A stretch of 64,000 nucleotides of DNA from Nitrospira sp. Lineage in GTDB: Bacteria > Nitrospirota > Nitrospiria > Nitrospirales > Nitrospiraceae. The DNA is taken from assembly GCA_022843785.1 (NCBI GenBank), contig JALHMZ010000010.1, forward strand, positions 93,420 to 157,419, given 5' to 3'. This document shows, piece by piece, positions 61,089 through 64,000 of the stretch (its first letter is position 1; each line of letters begins with the position of its first letter). The position numbers and the translations under genes were made by a program. The notes beneath the pieces were generated by a model. It made no database searches, had not been told where the DNA came from, and was given only the letters and a program-made list of their open reading frames with translations.

Positions 61089-61409
61089 TGAATCCTCCTG
61101 GGAAGAGTGGAATCCGTGGAACCTCCGAGCATGCCAGTTACACTAGTTCGGCATCGGATACTGCAGATGAGGGCAATACTCGACGAACAAACGATATAAC
61201 GAGCGCACACCGTTGTAATGATACCCAGCGGGAGGTTGGAAAACTGATCAATAGTGACCAGTTGAGCCGCGTTGGGAATTTGTGTTCCCGGCGTGCTTCG
61301 TGGCGTTCTCCAGCTTTTTGCAGAAGTGAGCGCTTTTGATCAGACGAGGCGCTTCTCAGTGGAGCAGTATATGGAAGATTGACGATTTACGTTTAACAGG
61401 AGGTGACTT

Positions 61410-61820
61410 GTGAAACAGGTCTCTGTGATTGTGAGCGTGATGCTTGCGGGGCTTATTCCTATCTTTGCATCGTGCGAATCGAATAAGCCGGAAAGCCCTG
61501 CGGTAAAGACCAGTGCCCCGGTTGCAGTGCCTGCGACGGAGACGGCGCTGATGGCAATTGCAGGATCGCCGGGTCAAGCGGCCAATGACGAGGGTATCTC
61601 CCAGTATAAAAATGGGAAGATGGAGGCCGCAATCGAAGGCTTCCAAAAAGCCGCTAAGGCTGATCCGAAGTCAGGTGAAGCTCAGTATAATTTAGGGCTG
61701 AGTTTTGACCAGATGGGAAAGCATGCCGAGGCGGCGGCGGCCTTTAAGCAGGCGACCGCACTGGCCCCGACAAATCTCATCATTAAAGATTCGGCAATCG
61801 CCAAGAAACACACATCATAA
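61410..61820 (+). CDS. TPR lipoprotein
   Basis: Lipoprotein-like N-terminus IFASCESNKPES; TPR AIEGFQKAAKADPKSGEAQYNLGLSFDQMGKHAEAAAAFKQATAL; aggaggtga RBS. Confidence 0.82.
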   Translation: MKQVSVIVSVMLAGLIPIFASCESNKPESPAVKTSAPVAVPATETALMAIAGSPGQAANDEGISQYKNGKMEAAIEGFQKAAKADPKSGEAQYNLGLSFDQMGKHAEAAAAFKQATALAPTNLIIKDSAIAKKHTS

Positions 61821-62050
61821 AACTCCCGCCCCGGGCGTCGGCGGGGGCCTCTCCGTCGACGCCAGTTCCGGATGGACGAACGGGGTGGGAGTCAATGCGT
61901 CTCAATCCGCTCATCGCTGCGAAGCCTCAATATTCACAAGGAACATTGATCTCGTGCGTGCTTAAGCTGCCTCATTCATTACTGTGTCAGATGCAGGCTG
62001 GAGTGGTGCGGGACGAATCGGACTCCCAGCTCGGGGGAATTCGGCCGGCC

Positions 62051-62126
62051 GGCGTGGCGGCGGCTGGGGGCGGCGAAGATCGAGATGTGACTCACGTGGA
62101 AATTCAGACTCATTCCGCTTCTCTCC
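62051..62126. repeat. Dispersed repeat family R2, copy 2
   Basis: ggcgtggcggcggctgggggcggcgaagatcgagatgtgactcacgtggaaattcagactcattccgcttctctcc. Confidence 0.7.
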
Positions 62127-62305
62127 ATTCGCATCAGGATATCCAGGCTGACCAATATTGACAGCATGTTGCCGACTGATTAGTCTTGGCGACCATTTCA
62201 CTTGCAAGACCGTGTATCGGCCTAGAAGGCTGCGGAAAACGCGGGTTGACTCCTGATGCTATGCTATGGCAGATCTCGATGGTTGAGGCGACACTGAATT
62301 GCCAC

Positions 62306-62502
62306 GCAGGATGCTCAAAATGGCCGCTGGTCTCACCCGCCCACCCCGGTGCGCCGAGACGCCCCGTTCCACGGGCAAGGCCGCAGCGAGCGAAGAGGCG
62401 AATCGTACTCCGCGCCGTACGTTGAGCTTCTGAGCCCGCTTCGCCGACTTTGCGAGGCGAGCGATGCGAGAACGACGCTGGCGGACTTTTTCAGCATCCT
62501 GC
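62306..62502. repeat. Dispersed repeat copy A with terminal inverted repeats
   Basis: gcaggatgctcaaaa ... ctttttcagcatcctgc; internal ggccgcagcgagcgaagaggcga and gagcgatgcgagaacgacgctggcggac shared with copy B. Confidence 0.85.
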
Positions 62503-62515
62503 TAGAAGGAATCCC

Positions 62516-63022
62516 ATGGGAAATACTAATAAGATACTCCTTGCCGTCGAAGACTCTGAGGCGTCTATGAAGGCTGTTGCCTATGTGGCTGAGATGGTAC
62601 GGGGGCGTGAGGCGATCCACATCTGTCTGTTCCATGCACTCCCTCCAATTCCACCACGACTCTTGGAGTACGGAGGAACGGAAGACCCTCAAAAGGAACA
62701 TGTGCTCCATACGGAGCTCAAATCCGCACAGACGGAATGGATTGAGAAGGCCAAAGACGCAGTCCAGCCCGCGATGACACGCGCACGGGCTATTCTCGAT
62801 GATCACGGCGTGTCTCAAGGCCAAATCAGCATGCACTTTTCTCACACGATCCATAAGCTGGATATCGTCCAGGAAATCCTCAATGCCGCCAAGCAGTCTC
62901 AGTGTGGAACCGTCGTGGTGGGTCGGCATAGTCTCCCCTGGGTCCAGGATCTTTTCCATCACCACACGGGAGAAGGACTTGTGGAGCGGGCCCACGAGCT
63001 GACTGTGTGGGTGGTCGGGTAA
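62516..63022 (+). CDS. Universal stress protein family
   Basis: KILLAVEDSEASMKAVAYVAEMVRG; AAKQSQCGTVVVGRHSLPWVQDLFHHHTGEGLVERAHELTVWVVG. Confidence 0.85.
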   Translation: MGNTNKILLAVEDSEASMKAVAYVAEMVRGREAIHICLFHALPPIPPRLLEYGGTEDPQKEHVLHTELKSAQTEWIEKAKDAVQPAMTRARAILDDHGVSQGQISMHFSHTIHKLDIVQEILNAAKQSQCGTVVVGRHSLPWVQDLFHHHTGEGLVERAHELTVWVVG

Positions 63023-63170
63023 GCCGTATCCTCCTCAGCCGGACTCACCGGCGAAATTCCACACGACCATACACAGGAAGATTGTTCCGGACGCTGGCAT
63101 ATTCGCGCGACAGACCAGGGGCCACGCGCGAGGAGAAGTGGCCGCTCTTCGACAAGCTCAGGACAGGGAG

Positions 63171-63240
63171 GGCGTGACGGCGGCTGGGGGCAGTGAAGAC
63201 CTACATCTTGCTTGGTAATTCAGCATGTCACCGGTGTTCT
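63171..63240. repeat. Dispersed repeat family R2, copy 3
   Basis: ggcgtgacggcggctgggggcagtgaagacctacatcttgcttggtaattcagcatgtcaccggtgttct. Confidence 0.7.
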
Positions 63241-63244
63241 CCCC

Positions 63245-63502
63245 TTAGCGATAGACTTCTTTTCTGTTTCCGATCTTGACGACCAGGACGATCAAATCAT
63301 CATCTTGAATCGTGTAGATGATCCGGTAGTCTCCTTCGCGGATACGGTAGAGATGGTCTTCCCCGGCTAGTTTCTTCACCCCTTGCGGACGCGGATCGTG
63401 CTGCAACGTTTTCATGCGTTTGACGAGGCGTTTCTGGATCGCTGGGGCGAAGGATCGAAGTTGGCGTTCAGCAGACGGGGCGAGGAGAATCGAGTACGCC
63501 AT
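63245..63502 (-). CDS. RelE/ParE-family toxin
   Basis: LLAPSAERQLRSFAPAIQKRLVKRMKTLQHDPRPQGVKKLAGEDHLYRIREGDYRIIYTIQDDDLIVLVVKIGNRKEVYR. Confidence 0.94.
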   Translation of the reverse strand: MAYSILLAPSAERQLRSFAPAIQKRLVKRMKTLQHDPRPQGVKKLAGEDHLYRIREGDYRIIYTIQDDDLIVLVVKIGNRKEVYR

Positions 63503-63511
63503 AGGGATGGG

Positions 63512-63778
63512 CTAGAGACCAAGGTCTTTGAGAATCACATCTAACGATTTTGCTCCCTTCTTCTTCGTGTCGGCTAACGCAGCCCGCGCATCGACAAGAT
63601 CAATTCGATCTTCCAATTCTTCCAGCAATCGCAAATCGGCGATAGGCACCACTGCCGCCACGTCCTTGCCCCGTCGGCGCACCACCACACGCTCTTTCCC
63701 ATAGGCCGCTCTATTGATGGTGTCTGCAAATCCTTGTCTTGCTTTGCTGGCGGAAAGATGGGCCATCGTGTCCCTCAT
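63512..63778 (-). CDS. Phd/YefM-family antitoxin
   Basis: SKARQGFADTINRAAYGKERVVVRRRGKDVAAVVPIADLRLLEELED; 9 bp upstream of toxin. Confidence 0.92.
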   Translation of the reverse strand: MRDTMAHLSASKARQGFADTINRAAYGKERVVVRRRGKDVAAVVPIADLRLLEELEDRIDLVDARAALADTKKKGAKSLDVILKDLGL

Positions 63779-63920
63779 AGTGATTGAGGCTCAGAACACA
63801 CTCAATGAACGAATTGTACAAATTGTACGGCAGGGCTGTTGGGAGGTCAAGAGAGAGAAAGCCGTGTGTAGATAGCACATCATCTGTCCGGTTTAGGGTG
63901 GGTCCTCAAGGAGGGCCACC

Positions 63921-64000
63921 ATGACACGGGCGACCGTCCTACAGGAGGTGCGACAGATGCGGTTTGAGGAACTCTATGCGCGGCGACAACGACGGGACCT
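63921..64000 (+). CDS. 5' fragment of a probable IS transposase (runs off the window)
   Basis: ATG at 63921: MTRATVLQEVRQMRFEELYARRQRRD..., resembles ISNCY-type transposase N-terminus; truncated by window edge. Confidence 0.5.
   Translation, partial: MTRATVLQEVRQMRFEELYARRQRRD

Noticed and set aside
1-64000. CRISPR array, prophage or biosynthetic gene cluster
   Set aside because: No regularly spaced direct repeats with unique spacers, no phage structural genes and no NRPS/PKS/RiPP-type cluster recognised in either strand.

Overview
The window is a gene-dense, GC-rich bacterial chromosome segment. Gene content and intergenic repeats suggest Nitrospira or a close relative, but this is inference because no rRNA or amo/nxr marker is present. 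The centre is housekeeping: radA, tsaB-rimI, tatC, nadK, clpC, tsaD-hflX-nth-yicC-gmk-rpoZ-coaBC-TPR-aroQ-efp-accB-accC, macAB-type efflux, mraZ, comF, pyrD and one tRNA-Met(CAU) with encoded CCA. The flanks hold signalling genes (HD-GYP, PilZ, CBS), a B12-type radical SAM gene, an Rh-type ammonia channel, stress and envelope genes, a Phd/RelE toxin-antitoxin pair and a probable truncated transposase at the right edge. Observations most worth checking: (1) two adjacent secreted-protein genes (14483-16276, minus) that look like a split, degenerate copper-amine-oxidase-like protein; (2) an Rh-type rather than Amt-type ammonia channel; (3) a decayed FmdB-family gene beside comF that the ORF track misses; (4) ~190-bp repeats with compensating terminal inverted repeats plus other dispersed repeat families; (5) a probable AUU start codon for hflX; (6) mraZ in an excisionase-like HTH/MraZ/RusA cluster away from dcw genes; (7) long poly-G tracts in a PilZ gene and upstream of a peroxiredoxin gene. 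I did not find a clear defence island, CRISPR array, prophage or BGC. All homology calls come from reading motifs; no database search was run.
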